Source of the DNA: Bacillota bacterium
GTDB lineage: Bacteria > Bacillota > Clostridia > Peptostreptococcales > Anaerovoracaceae
Assembly (NCBI GenBank): GCA_017557505.1
Contig: JAFYYP010000026.1
Span: 62,001 to 126,000, forward strand
Length of the DNA stretch: 64,000 nt
Direction of reading: 5' to 3'
Shown here: piece after piece, positions 32,624 to 41,144 of the stretch
How positions within the stretch are numbered: the first letter of the stretch is position 1
Layout: the number at the start of each line of letters is the position of its first letter
Made by a program: the position numbers and the translations under genes
Notes under the pieces: generated by a model
The model's database searches: none
Seen by the model: only the letters and a program-made list of their open reading frames with translations
Told to the model about the DNA's origin: nothing

Positions 32624-33634
32624 ATGAAGAAAAACGTTTTGCGAGTATTGTCCATGGCTTTGATATTTGCGCTTCTTCTTTTAGCTGTGGGCTGCACTTC
32701 GTCTAGCCAGCCGGCTGAGAATCCCGGCGAAGTAGTCGAAGAAGATCCGGCGGATACCTATCCGCGCAAGCCAATCACACTTGCTGTTGGTTTTAACCCC
32801 GGAGGGGATACAGACCTTCTTGCTCGTGCAATGGCCGACGGTATCAGCAAAGAACTTGGTACGTCTGTTGTCGTAAGCAACCAGCCTGGTGCTGGCGGCT
32901 CCATTGCGGCAGCGTATGTCAAGGATTCTGATCCCGACGGCTATACCCTGTGCTTCTGCCATAACCCGATCCCGGCGAACTACGTTTGCGGATTGACGGA
33001 TTATTCGATCGAAGCCTTTGAAGTTGCATGCATCGTTGCCAAGAACGACGCGATCTATCTGACGCTGAACCCCGATAAGTATCCGACGCTGGATGACTAT
33101 CTGACCTATGTCAAGGAGCATCCGGGTGAAACCACGTTCGGCGCTGTGTTCGGCGGATCTTATCAGCCGATGACGATGGGTGTTATCGATGAACTGGGAC
33201 TGGATGTCAATCTGGTCGATATCGGCGGCGCTGCTAACGGCAACATCGAAGTTGCTGCGGGCCGTGTCGACGCAGTTTTCTGCAGCTATGCAGGATGCAA
33301 AGACTACCTTGAGAACGGCGACTTATATCCCGCTCTGGTCCTGTCTGCAGAACGCAGACCGGAATATCCGGACGTGCCGACCTTAGTCGAAATGGGCGGC
33401 AGCGCAGCTGCTTCCATGCAGTATGGTTTCTACTTCCCGAAGGGCACTCCCGAATCCATCATCAACAAGTTTGACGATGCGGCGAAGAAGGTCTGCGAGA
33501 GCCAGGAGTTCAAGGATCTGTGCGCCAAGTATGCCGCAGAACCCGATTTCCACCCCTATGGAGAGGCGTTCGAGGTCATGAAGGCCATCGAAGATTTCTA
33601 TATGCCTTATAAGGAAATCCTGGCGGGCAATTAA
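32624..33634 (+). CDS. tctC: TctC-type solute-binding lipoprotein of a tripartite tricarboxylate transporter
   Basis: A 336-residue lipoprotein. The signal peptide ends in lipobox LAVGC (Cys near residue 23) followed by an acidic linker. The mature part starts PRKPITLAVGFNPGGDTDLLARAM and has NQPGAGGSIAAAYV, both hallmarks of the Bug/TctC family. It binds a carboxylate outside the membrane and delivers it to TctBA. AAGGAGG is perfect before the ATG. It is the first gene of the operon, consistent with high receptor expression. The ligand is not inferable from sequence. Confidence 0.92.
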   Translation: MKKNVLRVLSMALIFALLLLAVGCTSSSQPAENPGEVVEEDPADTYPRKPITLAVGFNPGGDTDLLARAMADGISKELGTSVVVSNQPGAGGSIAAAYVKDSDPDGYTLCFCHNPIPANYVCGLTDYSIEAFEVACIVAKNDAIYLTLNPDKYPTLDDYLTYVKEHPGETTFGAVFGGSYQPMTMGVIDELGLDVNLVDIGGAANGNIEVAAGRVDAVFCSYAGCKDYLENGDLYPALVLSAERRPEYPDVPTLVEMGGSAAASMQYGFYFPKGTPESIINKFDDAAKKVCESQEFKDLCAKYAAEPDFHPYGEAFEVMKAIEDFYMPYKEILAGN

Positions 33635-33653
33635 ACAACAATACTGTGCATGA

Positions 33654-33691
33654 AAGATTTCATCGCCGCTCTTTTGCGGCGATGAAATCTT
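33654..33691 (+). other. 16-bp perfect stem-loop between tctC and tctB
   Basis: AAGATTTCATCGCCGC (33654-33669) pairs exactly with 33676-33691 over a 6-base loop. There is no U-run after it. It probably stabilises the 3' end of tctC mRNA or lowers read-through, giving more receptor than membrane subunits. Confidence 0.75.
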
Positions 33692-33714
33692 ACTATTATG
33701 GGAGTACCGCAGCT

Positions 33715-34257
33715 ATGGATCATCGTTCGAAGATACAAGAACAATATGATGCGGCAAAAAAGGACCTCTTTGTCGGGCTCCTTCTCTTTTTAGTTTTTGC
33801 CGCTATTTTTATCGGATCCTTTTCCATTAAAACCTTACCGGCAAATGGGAATATCACAGCACGGTTTTTCCCGATATTGATCAGCTGCATCGGGATGGGG
33901 CTGTCTCTCGCGCTGGCGGCGACGAACGGCTACAAGATGCGGAGCCTGAAAAAAGAGCTGGACGCTGCAGGCACAGATGAAACGGCAGAAACACCTAAGC
34001 GCAAATCGTATCGGTGGGGAATGGTCTGCATCAGCATCGTATTGATGGGGGTATACATCTTCCTGATCAGCATTTTGGGCTTCGTTGTGTCATCGGCGCT
34101 TTATCTTTTTGCGCAGATCCTCATCCTGGAGCAGAATCGCACGTTAAAGCGCATCCTGATGATCGCGGCGATCTCTATCGCGATACCTTTACTGATCTAT
34201 TTCCCGTTCCGCTATATCTTCTATCTCATATTCCCTGTGGGCATTTTCGGTTTTTAA
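33715..34257 (+). CDS. tctB: TctB-family small membrane subunit
   Basis: A 180-residue protein with four predicted membrane segments (about 22-42, 52-72, 108-128, 145-175) and a charged linker near 80-105. This is typical of the poorly conserved TctB subunit. I take the ATG at 33715, preceded by GGGAG at 10 bases, over longer frames that begin inside the hairpin. It is located between tctC and tctA as expected. Confidence 0.85.
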   Translation: MDHRSKIQEQYDAAKKDLFVGLLLFLVFAAIFIGSFSIKTLPANGNITARFFPILISCIGMGLSLALAATNGYKMRSLKKELDAAGTDETAETPKRKSYRWGMVCISIVLMGVYIFLISILGFVVSSALYLFAQILILEQNRTLKRILMIAAISIAIPLLIYFPFRYIFYLIFPVGIFGF

Positions 34258-34275
34258 AAAGGAGGGGACGGACAG

Positions 34276-35781
34276 ATGCAACAGTTTATCGAAGCTCTCG
34301 CAGTGATCATGACCCCGACTTGCCTTGGGTTTATGATCATCGGAACCGCTGTAGGCATCCTTTTCGGAGCCATGCCCGGTCTTTCCGCGACGCTTGCCGT
34401 GGCGGTGTTTATTCCTGTTACCTACGCCATGGAGGCAGAAGTCGCAGTCCCGCTGCTAATCGCACTGTATATCGGCGGTATTTCCGGCGGTCTGATCTCT
34501 GCTATCCTGATCAATATCCCCGGCACACCTTCGTCTGTAGCGACCACCTTTGACGGTGCTCCTCTGGCCCGGAAAGGGGAAGGCGCCAAAGCATTGGGCG
34601 TAGGTGTCGTCTTTTCATTCATGGGCACCCTGTTCAGCATCATCATGCTGATTTTCATCGCACCCTTCCTGGCCAAGCTGGCTTTCAATTTTGGACCTTA
34701 CGAGTACTTTGCGGTCGTGACCTGCTCTTTCCTGCTCGTGTCCGGTCTTTCCAGCGGAAATATGCTGAAAGGCCTCATCAGCGCCACGTTCGGCGTGTTC
34801 TTCTCGCTGATCGGCATGGCGCCGGTGGATGCGGTCAAGCGCTTCACTTTCGGAAATACGTATATGGCAGCAGGTTTGTCTTCGCTGCCCGTACTGGTCG
34901 GTCTGTTCGCTCTTTCAGAACTGCTCCATTACGTTCGGGAAAAGGACGTGGGATTCAGCACGATGGCCGTTCCCAAATTCAGAGGCTTCGGCTTCTCCGT
35001 CAAAGAGTTCTTCAGTCAGCTCGTGAATTTTATCCGTTCTGCCGTGATCGGACTCTGCATCGGGATCCTTCCCGGAATCGGCGGCGCGACGTCCAATCTG
35101 ATCGCATACGCCGCAGCCAAGAATTCCTCGAAGCATCCCGAGAAGTTCGGGACGGGCATCATCGACGGCGTTGTGGCCAGTGAAAGCTCGAACAATGCTG
35201 CGATCGGCGGCGCGATGATCCCCCTGCTGTCTCTGGGCATCCCCGGCGACGCGGTGACCGCGATCCTGCTCGGTGCGCTGACGATCAAAGGCCTGCAGCC
35301 GGGTCCGCTGTTCTTCCGGACGAACGTCAGGATGGCGTATGTGATCTTCGCGGCCATGATCGTTGCCAGCGTTCTCATGCTTTTGGTTGAGTTCTTTGGA
35401 ATGAGGCTTTTCACAAAACTGCTTTCTATTCCAAGATACATTCTGCTGCCGGCTGTTATGGTCGTGTGCGTTGTCGGTGCGTATTCCGCAACGCAGACTG
35501 TCTTCAGCGTATGGGTCCTCTTCGTATTCGGTCTGATCGGATTCCTCTTCTCGGAATTCAAGATTCCTCTGGCCCCTTGCATCATTGGTTTTGTTCTGGG
35601 AGGATCCTGTGAACTGTATCTGCGGCGCGGAATGCAGATGAGCGGCGGGTCGATCTGGCCGTTCTTCCAGTCCCCGATCGTGATCGGTGCGTCTGTGATC
35701 GCAGTTGTTTTCGTCGGATGGAAGATCTTTTCCGCGATCCGCGGAAAGAACGCGAAGAAAGAGATCGATCTGGACGCTTAG
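34276..35781 (+). CDS. tctA: TctA-family large membrane subunit
   Basis: A 501-residue integral membrane protein with about 11-12 segments. Family signatures: GAMPGLSATLAVA, 'GGISGGLISAILINIPGTPSS' in part and LPGIGGATSN. It forms the ion-driven translocation path of the tripartite tricarboxylate transporter. AAAAGGAGGGG precedes the ATG, and it is 18 bases after tctB. Full-length compared with known members. Confidence 0.95.
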   Translation: MQQFIEALAVIMTPTCLGFMIIGTAVGILFGAMPGLSATLAVAVFIPVTYAMEAEVAVPLLIALYIGGISGGLISAILINIPGTPSSVATTFDGAPLARKGEGAKALGVGVVFSFMGTLFSIIMLIFIAPFLAKLAFNFGPYEYFAVVTCSFLLVSGLSSGNMLKGLISATFGVFFSLIGMAPVDAVKRFTFGNTYMAAGLSSLPVLVGLFALSELLHYVREKDVGFSTMAVPKFRGFGFSVKEFFSQLVNFIRSAVIGLCIGILPGIGGATSNLIAYAAAKNSSKHPEKFGTGIIDGVVASESSNNAAIGGAMIPLLSLGIPGDAVTAILLGALTIKGLQPGPLFFRTNVRMAYVIFAAMIVASVLMLLVEFFGMRLFTKLLSIPRYILLPAVMVVCVVGAYSATQTVFSVWVLFVFGLIGFLFSEFKIPLAPCIIGFVLGGSCELYLRRGMQMSGGSIWPFFQSPIVIGASVIAVVFVGWKIFSAIRGKNAKKEIDLDA

Positions 35782-35805
35782 TCCGTTTGGATGAGAGGTA
35801 ACAAA

Positions 35806-36270
35806 ATGATTTATGACAATACAGAAAACTTAAAACGTTATCAGGGAATGGGAAAGGATGACCGGTATCTGAAAGCTGCTCAGTTTTTGCAGTCCACAGA
35901 TCTGACGGCGTTGCCGCCGGGACGTTACGAAATAGACGGAGACGCCGTTTACTGCAACATTGCGGAATATGATTCTGTCCCGTGGGAAGAAGCCAGATAT
36001 GAATCGCATCAGCGGTATACGGATATTCAGTACGTTATATCCGGAGAAGAGATCATGACCTTTGCTCCGGTCGAAGCATTGAAAAGCATCGAAGAATATG
36101 ACCCGGTAAAAGACGTCATTCATTATTCCAATGAGAACCCGGGACTGCGGATCAGGGTCTCTGCAGGCGAGTATATGATCTTCCAGCCCGGAGAGGGTCA
36201 CAAGTCCAAAGGGATGGTGGATCAGAGCATCCCGATGAAAAAGGCGGTCGTCAAGATCCTGGAAGACTGA
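35806..36270 (+). CDS. YhcH/YjgK/YiaL (EbgC-like) cupin protein
   Basis: A 154-residue beta-barrel protein with the family motifs 'ARYESHQRYTDIQYVISGEEIM' (in part; H and E ligands) and 'YMIFQPGEGHKSKGMVD'. Relatives are found in sialic-acid and sugar-acid operons and may act as anomerases or in 2-keto-sugar acid metabolism. The start at 35806 is preceded by GAGAGG. It lies 24 bases after tctA and is probably co-transcribed with it, supporting a sugar-derived acid as cluster substrate. Confidence 0.85.
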   Translation: MIYDNTENLKRYQGMGKDDRYLKAAQFLQSTDLTALPPGRYEIDGDAVYCNIAEYDSVPWEEARYESHQRYTDIQYVISGEEIMTFAPVEALKSIEEYDPVKDVIHYSNENPGLRIRVSAGEYMIFQPGEGHKSKGMVDQSIPMKKAVVKILED

Positions 36271-36348
36271 CCGTCAAAACACGTATGGGAAAAGATACCG
36301 GCAGGTATTTGAGTATAAGTGAAGTAATAACAGAAAGGAGATAATGTT

Positions 36349-36822
36349 ATGGCAAAGATCGGATACGGAAACTGGAACGAACTTCCATGGCGGCCGCTGC
36401 CCACAAAGTTTGTCGATGGGGAATGCAAGACCTATCAGCTCGTCTTTGGCATGGAATGCGAGAACATGTTTGCGACAATTGGCAAGTGCTATAACGGTAT
36501 GCCGATTGGCAATCACACGCATCCGCATGAACAGGTCGCGATCGTTCTGCAGGGAGAGATGGATTTTTATGTAGACGGAATTCCCTACAGAATGACGGCA
36601 GGTTCCTGGATCAATATTCCGCCTCATTATGAGCATTATACGCATGTATACCGTTCCAAGGTGCCCATGATTGAGATTGAAGTATTCACGCCGAGACGTG
36701 AAAGCACGATCGAAGCATACAAGGAATTTCTCAAGACGATGGGCGTCAATTGGGACAAGCACGTGCGGATCGTTCCGGATCTGACTGCTCCAAAGGATCC
36801 GAATCAGGAAGTCAGGGCATAA
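36349..36822 (+). CDS. Cupin-domain protein (tandem copy 1)
   Basis: A 157-residue protein. The single cupin has motif 1 'GNHTHPHEQVAIVLQGEMDF' (His, His, His, Glu-like metal ligands) and motif 2 'NIPPHYEHY'. It is very similar in length and sequence to the next gene, including the same start MAK-x-x-YGNWN-x-LPWR and the same end EVR. The function may be isomerisation or dioxygenation of an acid or sugar, but cupins are too diverse to assign. GAAAGGAG lies before the ATG. Confidence 0.85.
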   Translation: MAKIGYGNWNELPWRPLPTKFVDGECKTYQLVFGMECENMFATIGKCYNGMPIGNHTHPHEQVAIVLQGEMDFYVDGIPYRMTAGSWINIPPHYEHYTHVYRSKVPMIEIEVFTPRRESTIEAYKEFLKTMGVNWDKHVRIVPDLTAPKDPNQEVRA

Positions 36823-36869
36823 TCCGCCCCCGATTCTCTTAAGATGAAGCACTGAAAGGAGTATGTAAA

Positions 36870-37346
36870 ATGGCAAAATTAATGTATGGAAACTGGAATG
36901 ACCTTCCGTGGCGCGGAATGGAAACCAAGAAGGTCGGGGACGAATATAAGGTTCATCAGGTCGTATTCTGCATGGAAGCAGCAAATCTGCTCTGCACGCT
37001 GGGCGAATGCCTGAACGGCATGCCTGAGACGCCCCACAATCATCCTCACGAACAGATCGCTCTGGTGATTCAGGGTGAGTGCGACTATATCGTAGATGGC
37101 ATCCCGTATCGTCTGACGCCCGGCTGCTGGGTCAACATCCCGCCTCACTATGAGCACTACAGCCGCGTTTACCGCACGAAGGAACCCTGTCTGCAGATGG
37201 ATCTGTTCTGCCCGAACCGTCCGTCTACGACGGAGCCCTATAAGAAATGGATGAAAGAAGAGTATGACATCGATTGGGATGCCGGCGTTAAGATCCTTCC
37301 CGATCTGACGGAACCGAAGAACCCCAATCTCGAAGTCCGGCTCTAG
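36870..37346 (+). CDS. Cupin-domain protein (tandem copy 2)
   Basis: A 158-residue paralogue of the preceding cupin, with roughly half of the residues identical by eye, the same metal motif (TPHNHPHEQIALVIQGECDY) and the same NIPPHYEHY. Copy 2 has more cysteines (at least 6). The pair may form heteromers or act on two related intermediates. AAAGGAG is placed before the ATG. It lies between the first cupin and the aldolase gene in a continuous run. Confidence 0.85.
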   Translation: MAKLMYGNWNDLPWRGMETKKVGDEYKVHQVVFCMEAANLLCTLGECLNGMPETPHNHPHEQIALVIQGECDYIVDGIPYRLTPGCWVNIPPHYEHYSRVYRTKEPCLQMDLFCPNRPSTTEPYKKWMKEEYDIDWDAGVKILPDLTEPKNPNLEVRL

Positions 37347-37376
37347 CTCGTCCGGGATCCATGATAGGAGGATATT

Positions 37377-38168
37377 ATGAACAGGGTCAATCCAATCCGC
37401 CAGAGGATCAAGAATAAAGAGGTCCTGATTGGCACGATGTTTAAGATCAACAGCCCTGCGCTGGCAGAGCTGATGGGATACTGCGGCTTTGACTTTATCG
37501 TCATCGATACGGAGCATTCTGTTTTCTCCCCGGTCGATACGGAAAATATCATTCGCGCAGCCGATGTCGCCGGTATGGCAAGCATCGTCCGCACGCGTGA
37601 CGGATCCCCGGAAGAAGTGCTGCATGCGCTGGATTCCGGCGCCGATGGCGTTCAGATCCCCAGTTTGACCACGATCGAAGCTGCTCAGAGAGCCTGCAGG
37701 AGCGCCAAGTACTATCCGGAAGGAGACCGCGGATTATCTGCGACGCAGAGAGGCGCCCGCTACTGCTGCTGGGATAAGGAAGAGAGTTATTTCTCCTACG
37801 CGAACCGGCACAGCCTGGTGGTCGCCCATGTCGAGAACCTCGAAATGGCGCACAAGATCGACGAACTGTTGAAGATCCCCCAGCTCGACGTGATCTTCGT
37901 AGGGCCGGGAGACCTGAGCCAGTCGATGGGCAAGCCCGGGCAGGCAAACGATCCGGAAGTCGTTGCCGAGATCGAAAAGATCTTCAAGAAGGTCCTGGCT
38001 TCGGACAAGGCGGTCGGCATCTTCTGCGGCGGGTTAGCCAACGTTGAGAAATACATCGACTGGGGCGCGACTTACATCGCCTTCGGTACGGATACGACGC
38101 AGATTTCGACGGCTTTAAAACAGAATGTAAAAGCAGCCAAAGAATTTGTGCAGAAAAAGCAGTTATAA
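37377..38168 (+). CDS. HpcH/HpaI-family class II pyruvate aldolase
   Basis: A 263-residue TIM-barrel aldolase: IGTMFKINSPALAELMGYCG at the start, 'FIVIDTEHSVFS' (catalytic/ligand region), 'DGVQIPSLTTIEAAQ', 'GDRGLSATQRGARY' (the R of the family) and VGPGDLSQSMG. These enzymes cleave 2-keto-3-deoxy or 4-hydroxy-2-oxo acids to pyruvate plus an aldehyde. In this cluster the IlvD-type dehydratase could supply the 2-keto-3-deoxy acid. The ATG is preceded by AGGAGG. Confidence 0.9.
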   Translation: MNRVNPIRQRIKNKEVLIGTMFKINSPALAELMGYCGFDFIVIDTEHSVFSPVDTENIIRAADVAGMASIVRTRDGSPEEVLHALDSGADGVQIPSLTTIEAAQRACRSAKYYPEGDRGLSATQRGARYCCWDKEESYFSYANRHSLVVAHVENLEMAHKIDELLKIPQLDVIFVGPGDLSQSMGKPGQANDPEVVAEIEKIFKKVLASDKAVGIFCGGLANVEKYIDWGATYIAFGTDTTQISTALKQNVKAAKEFVQKKQL

Positions 38169-38182
38169 TATCTTTGGTAAAC

Positions 38183-38233
38183 AGGTGCCCGCAGAAGACA
38201 GAGGCCATTGTTCTCCGCAGAATGCGGGCACCT
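38183..38233 (+). terminator. Hairpin, possible weak terminator
   Basis: An 11-bp stem AGGTGCCCGCA (38183-38193) with its complement at 38223-38233 and a 29-base loop, followed only by TCTTAAC. Poor U-run; it may act as a partial terminator or processing site within the cluster. Confidence 0.5.
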
Positions 38234-38309
38234 TCTTAACATAGCAGAGGGCAGTGATCGCGAATGCGCAGGTCAGCGCTTTTCGTGAGTCACCCGGAGT
38301 AGGTGAAGT

Positions 38310-39290
38310 ATGAAAATTTTAAGTACCTTCTCGAAAGCATGCATCGAAGCAGCCGGCCTGCCGGCGGAACAGATGAAAACGATGCGTTTTGAGGACTATG
38401 GAAGCGAAGCGTTTTATCATGAGCTGAAGGATGCGGAAGCCCTGTTCATTTCTTCGCGGCTTCCGGTGGACGAAGCGCTGCTGGACCAGGCAAAAAAGCT
38501 CAGGCTTGTCCAGGCCATGGGTGTGGGTTATGAGATGATCGACTTGGATCTTACGGTGCAAAGAGGCATTTATGCCTGCAACAGCCGCGGCTGCAACAGC
38601 CAGGCGGTCGCCGAACACGCTCTGGGGCTCATCCTTGCCGGCCTGAAGCATATCCCTTTCTATGAACAGGAAGTATATAAAGGCCATTTTTATCCGGCGA
38701 TCACCTATTTCACGGAAGGGCTTCATCAGCTGAGTAGCAGGAAGGTCGGCGTGATCGGATTCGGCAACATCGCTAAGGCGCTGATCCGCATGCTGAACGC
38801 ATTCGGTTGTGAGATCTGCTATACGAACCGCACGCGGGCATCGGCAGAAGTCGAAGCCTCGTTCGGCGTGAAGTATCTGCCTTTGCCGGAACTCGTGAAG
38901 ACCTGCAACGTCATCTCGCTCCACGTTCCCGCTACAAAGGATACCGTCAACATGATCTCGGAAGAACAGATCGCATCCATGAGGCCGGATACGCTGCTGG
39001 TCAATCTGGGGCGCGGCGACCTGATCGATTCGGAGGCGCTGGCAAAAGCCCTGAACGAGGGCAGGATCTTCGGCGCCGCCATCGATACGATCGCGCCGGA
39101 GCCTCCTTCGGCGGATCATCCGCTTCTGAATCTTTCCGACGCAGGCCGCAAGCGGTTCATCATCACCCCTCATATCGGCGGGGCAACATCCGAATCGATG
39201 GCAAATTCGCTGAACGGATTCTTTTATAACATCGAGCAGATCGAAAACGGCCGTCTGCCGAGATATATCGTGAACGGGCTCGACCGTTAG
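38310..39290 (+). CDS. D-isomer-specific 2-hydroxyacid dehydrogenase
   Basis: A 326-residue NAD(P)-dependent dehydrogenase. The nucleotide motif is GFGNIAKALIR (about 149). The catalytic Arg is in VNLGRGDLID, Glu in IAPEPPSADHPLL and His in ITPHIGGATSE. It would interconvert a 2-keto acid and an (R)-2-hydroxy acid such as glycerate, phosphoglycerate-like or a longer sugar acid. The ribosome site (GTAGGTG) is moderate. It is in line with aldolase and mutarotase genes and probably removes or makes a 2-keto acid in this pathway. Confidence 0.88.
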   Translation: MKILSTFSKACIEAAGLPAEQMKTMRFEDYGSEAFYHELKDAEALFISSRLPVDEALLDQAKKLRLVQAMGVGYEMIDLDLTVQRGIYACNSRGCNSQAVAEHALGLILAGLKHIPFYEQEVYKGHFYPAITYFTEGLHQLSSRKVGVIGFGNIAKALIRMLNAFGCEICYTNRTRASAEVEASFGVKYLPLPELVKTCNVISLHVPATKDTVNMISEEQIASMRPDTLLVNLGRGDLIDSEALAKALNEGRIFGAAIDTIAPEPPSADHPLLNLSDAGRKRFIITPHIGGATSESMANSLNGFFYNIEQIENGRLPRYIVNGLDR

Positions 39291-39311
39291 AACAGGGGGG
39301 AGGAAGCTGCA

Positions 39312-40169
39312 ATGGAAGTAACTATGACGAAATCGGTATTCGGACATCTGAAAACGGGCGAAGAAGTTACGCTCTACCGTTTTACGAACACTACCGGCGC
39401 GTACGTCGAGATCCTGAACTATGGCGGGATCGTTAAGAAAGTTATGGTCCCGGATAAGGAGAAGACACTTGTCGATGTCGCGGTCGGTTTTGATGATCTA
39501 CAGCGGTATGAACAGCTCGATTGTCCGCCGGGCGCTGTCGTCAGCATGAGCGGCTGTCAGGACCGGACTGCGTTTGCCCATGCGCTTTGGGAAGAAGTCG
39601 AATGCAGCAACAATGCCGTGACGTTTTTCAGGCGCTTTCGCTGTGAACCGGACGGCGGAGATCTGGATGTCTTCATTCGGTATCTGTGGGTCGATTACGA
39701 ACGTCTTGTACTGGATATCGCAGCACGCTGCGACAGGGAGACCGAGGTCAATCTCACCAGCAACTGCCTTTTCAGACTGGATCACGGGGACGATCTGTCC
39801 GCCCATGAATGGCGGACGTTCGGGGAATGGGAAGAGACAACGGAGGGAACACTCATCCCGATCGAGGAAACACCGTTCGGCAACAACGTCTTTACACCGG
39901 CAGTTTTGGGTGAGAAGCGTTTCTTCGTCGCAAAAAGCGCGGAGATCCGACCGCTGGCGGAGGTCATCTCTCCCGTCAGCGAACTGTCTCTGTCAGCGTA
40001 TTCCGATATCTGCGGGATCGCGCTGGAAGTGACAGAGGATCCCGAACCGGGCGTCAGACTGCAGCAGATGTTTTCCGCTGTTTCAGGGAAAGAGCAGACT
40101 TTGCTCAAACCCGGGGAAGAGTGGAAGCACCGGATCATATTTGGATTTGACCGCATCTATAAAGGGTAA
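39312..40169 (+). CDS. Aldose 1-epimerase (mutarotase)-like protein
   Basis: A 285-residue GalM-superfamily protein, shorter than typical GalM (about 340). The N-terminal strand AYVEILNYGGIVKKVMVPDK matches NxxGMxVxIINYGAxI. The usual catalytic segment LTNHSYFNL reads LTSNCLFRL, so the general-acid His is absent if aligned this way; the C-terminal Glu region GIALEV is kept. GGGGGAGG precedes the start. It might bind a sugar acid or have lost mutarotase activity. Confidence 0.75.
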   Translation: MEVTMTKSVFGHLKTGEEVTLYRFTNTTGAYVEILNYGGIVKKVMVPDKEKTLVDVAVGFDDLQRYEQLDCPPGAVVSMSGCQDRTAFAHALWEEVECSNNAVTFFRRFRCEPDGGDLDVFIRYLWVDYERLVLDIAARCDRETEVNLTSNCLFRLDHGDDLSAHEWRTFGEWEETTEGTLIPIEETPFGNNVFTPAVLGEKRFFVAKSAEIRPLAEVISPVSELSLSAYSDICGIALEVTEDPEPGVRLQQMFSAVSGKEQTLLKPGEEWKHRIIFGFDRIYKG

Positions 40170-40191
40170 CGTTTAAAACGGAAAAACCGCG

Positions 40192-41079
40192 ATGAACAGG
40201 AAGGTCAAAGGCATAATCTATATCGTCATTTCTTCCTTCTTCTTTGCAAGTATGGGAATGCTCGTTCATCAGACGGGAGATCTGCCTTTTCTGCAGAAAA
40301 GCTTCTTCAGAAATGCGGTTGCGCTGATCGTTGCTTTCATCATGCTGAAGAAACAGCACGTTTCTTTCCGGATCGAGCCGGGCACAAGACGGTACGCTTT
40401 TCTGCGCGCAACGTTCGGCACCGTTTCCATGGTGTGCAATTACTACGCAATCGACCGTCTTCCTCTCTCGGACGCTTCCATGCTCAGCAAAATGTCGCCG
40501 TTTTTCGCGATCGTCTTTTCCGGCATCTTCTTAAAAGAACCCGTCCATAAAAAGCAATGGTTCTACATCTGCGTGGCATTTATCGGCAGTCTTTTCGTTC
40601 TGAAACCCGAAATGCATACGTTGGTATCCTTTGCTGCGGTCGTTGCGCTGATCGGAGGCATCTCCTCCGGATTTGCGCAGACGATGGTGCGGGTGCTGAA
40701 CTGCCGTCACGTTCCCCAGTGGCTGATCATCTTCTGCTTTTCCCTCATGTCATGTGCAGTAACGCTTCCGTTCTTTATTGTGTTCTTTGTCCCCATGACG
40801 CTGCAGCAGGTCCTGCTTCTGCTTGCTGCTGGAGGGACGGCAACGATTGCCCAGTTCTGTCTGACGAGAGCGTATTACTACGCGGCTGCATCGGAAATTT
40901 CCATATACGACTATTCACAGATCTGTTTCTCCGCCATTTTGGGATATGTCTTTTTCCATCAATTAGCTGACAGATGGAGCTATCTGGGATATCTCATCAT
41001 CGCGGCAGCGGCAATCGGCATGTATTTCTTCAATCAGAAGAATTCTACGGTACAGGCGATAGAGCCTGACAGACGATAA
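40192..41079 (+). CDS. EamA/DMT-superfamily transporter
   Basis: A 295-residue membrane protein with ten hydrophobic segments in two five-helix halves, the standard drug/metabolite transporter layout. Internal signatures: LRATFGTVSMVCNYYAIDRLPLSDAS (in part) in half 1 and 'EISIYDYSQICFSAILGYVFF' (in part) in half 2. DMT proteins move metabolites, often by export; here it may excrete an end product or an intermediate of the pathway. The start follows a weak SD and is 22 bases after the mutarotase-like gene. Confidence 0.85.
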   Translation: MNRKVKGIIYIVISSFFFASMGMLVHQTGDLPFLQKSFFRNAVALIVAFIMLKKQHVSFRIEPGTRRYAFLRATFGTVSMVCNYYAIDRLPLSDASMLSKMSPFFAIVFSGIFLKEPVHKKQWFYICVAFIGSLFVLKPEMHTLVSFAAVVALIGGISSGFAQTMVRVLNCRHVPQWLIIFCFSLMSCAVTLPFFIVFFVPMTLQQVLLLLAAGGTATIAQFCLTRAYYYAAASEISIYDYSQICFSAILGYVFFHQLADRWSYLGYLIIAAAAIGMYFFNQKNSTVQAIEPDRR

Positions 41080-41144
41080 AACATCTTTTCACAGGATCAT
41101 TTTCCCGGCTTCTGCCCGGGCGGCTTCTTTGGAGGAGGACCACT

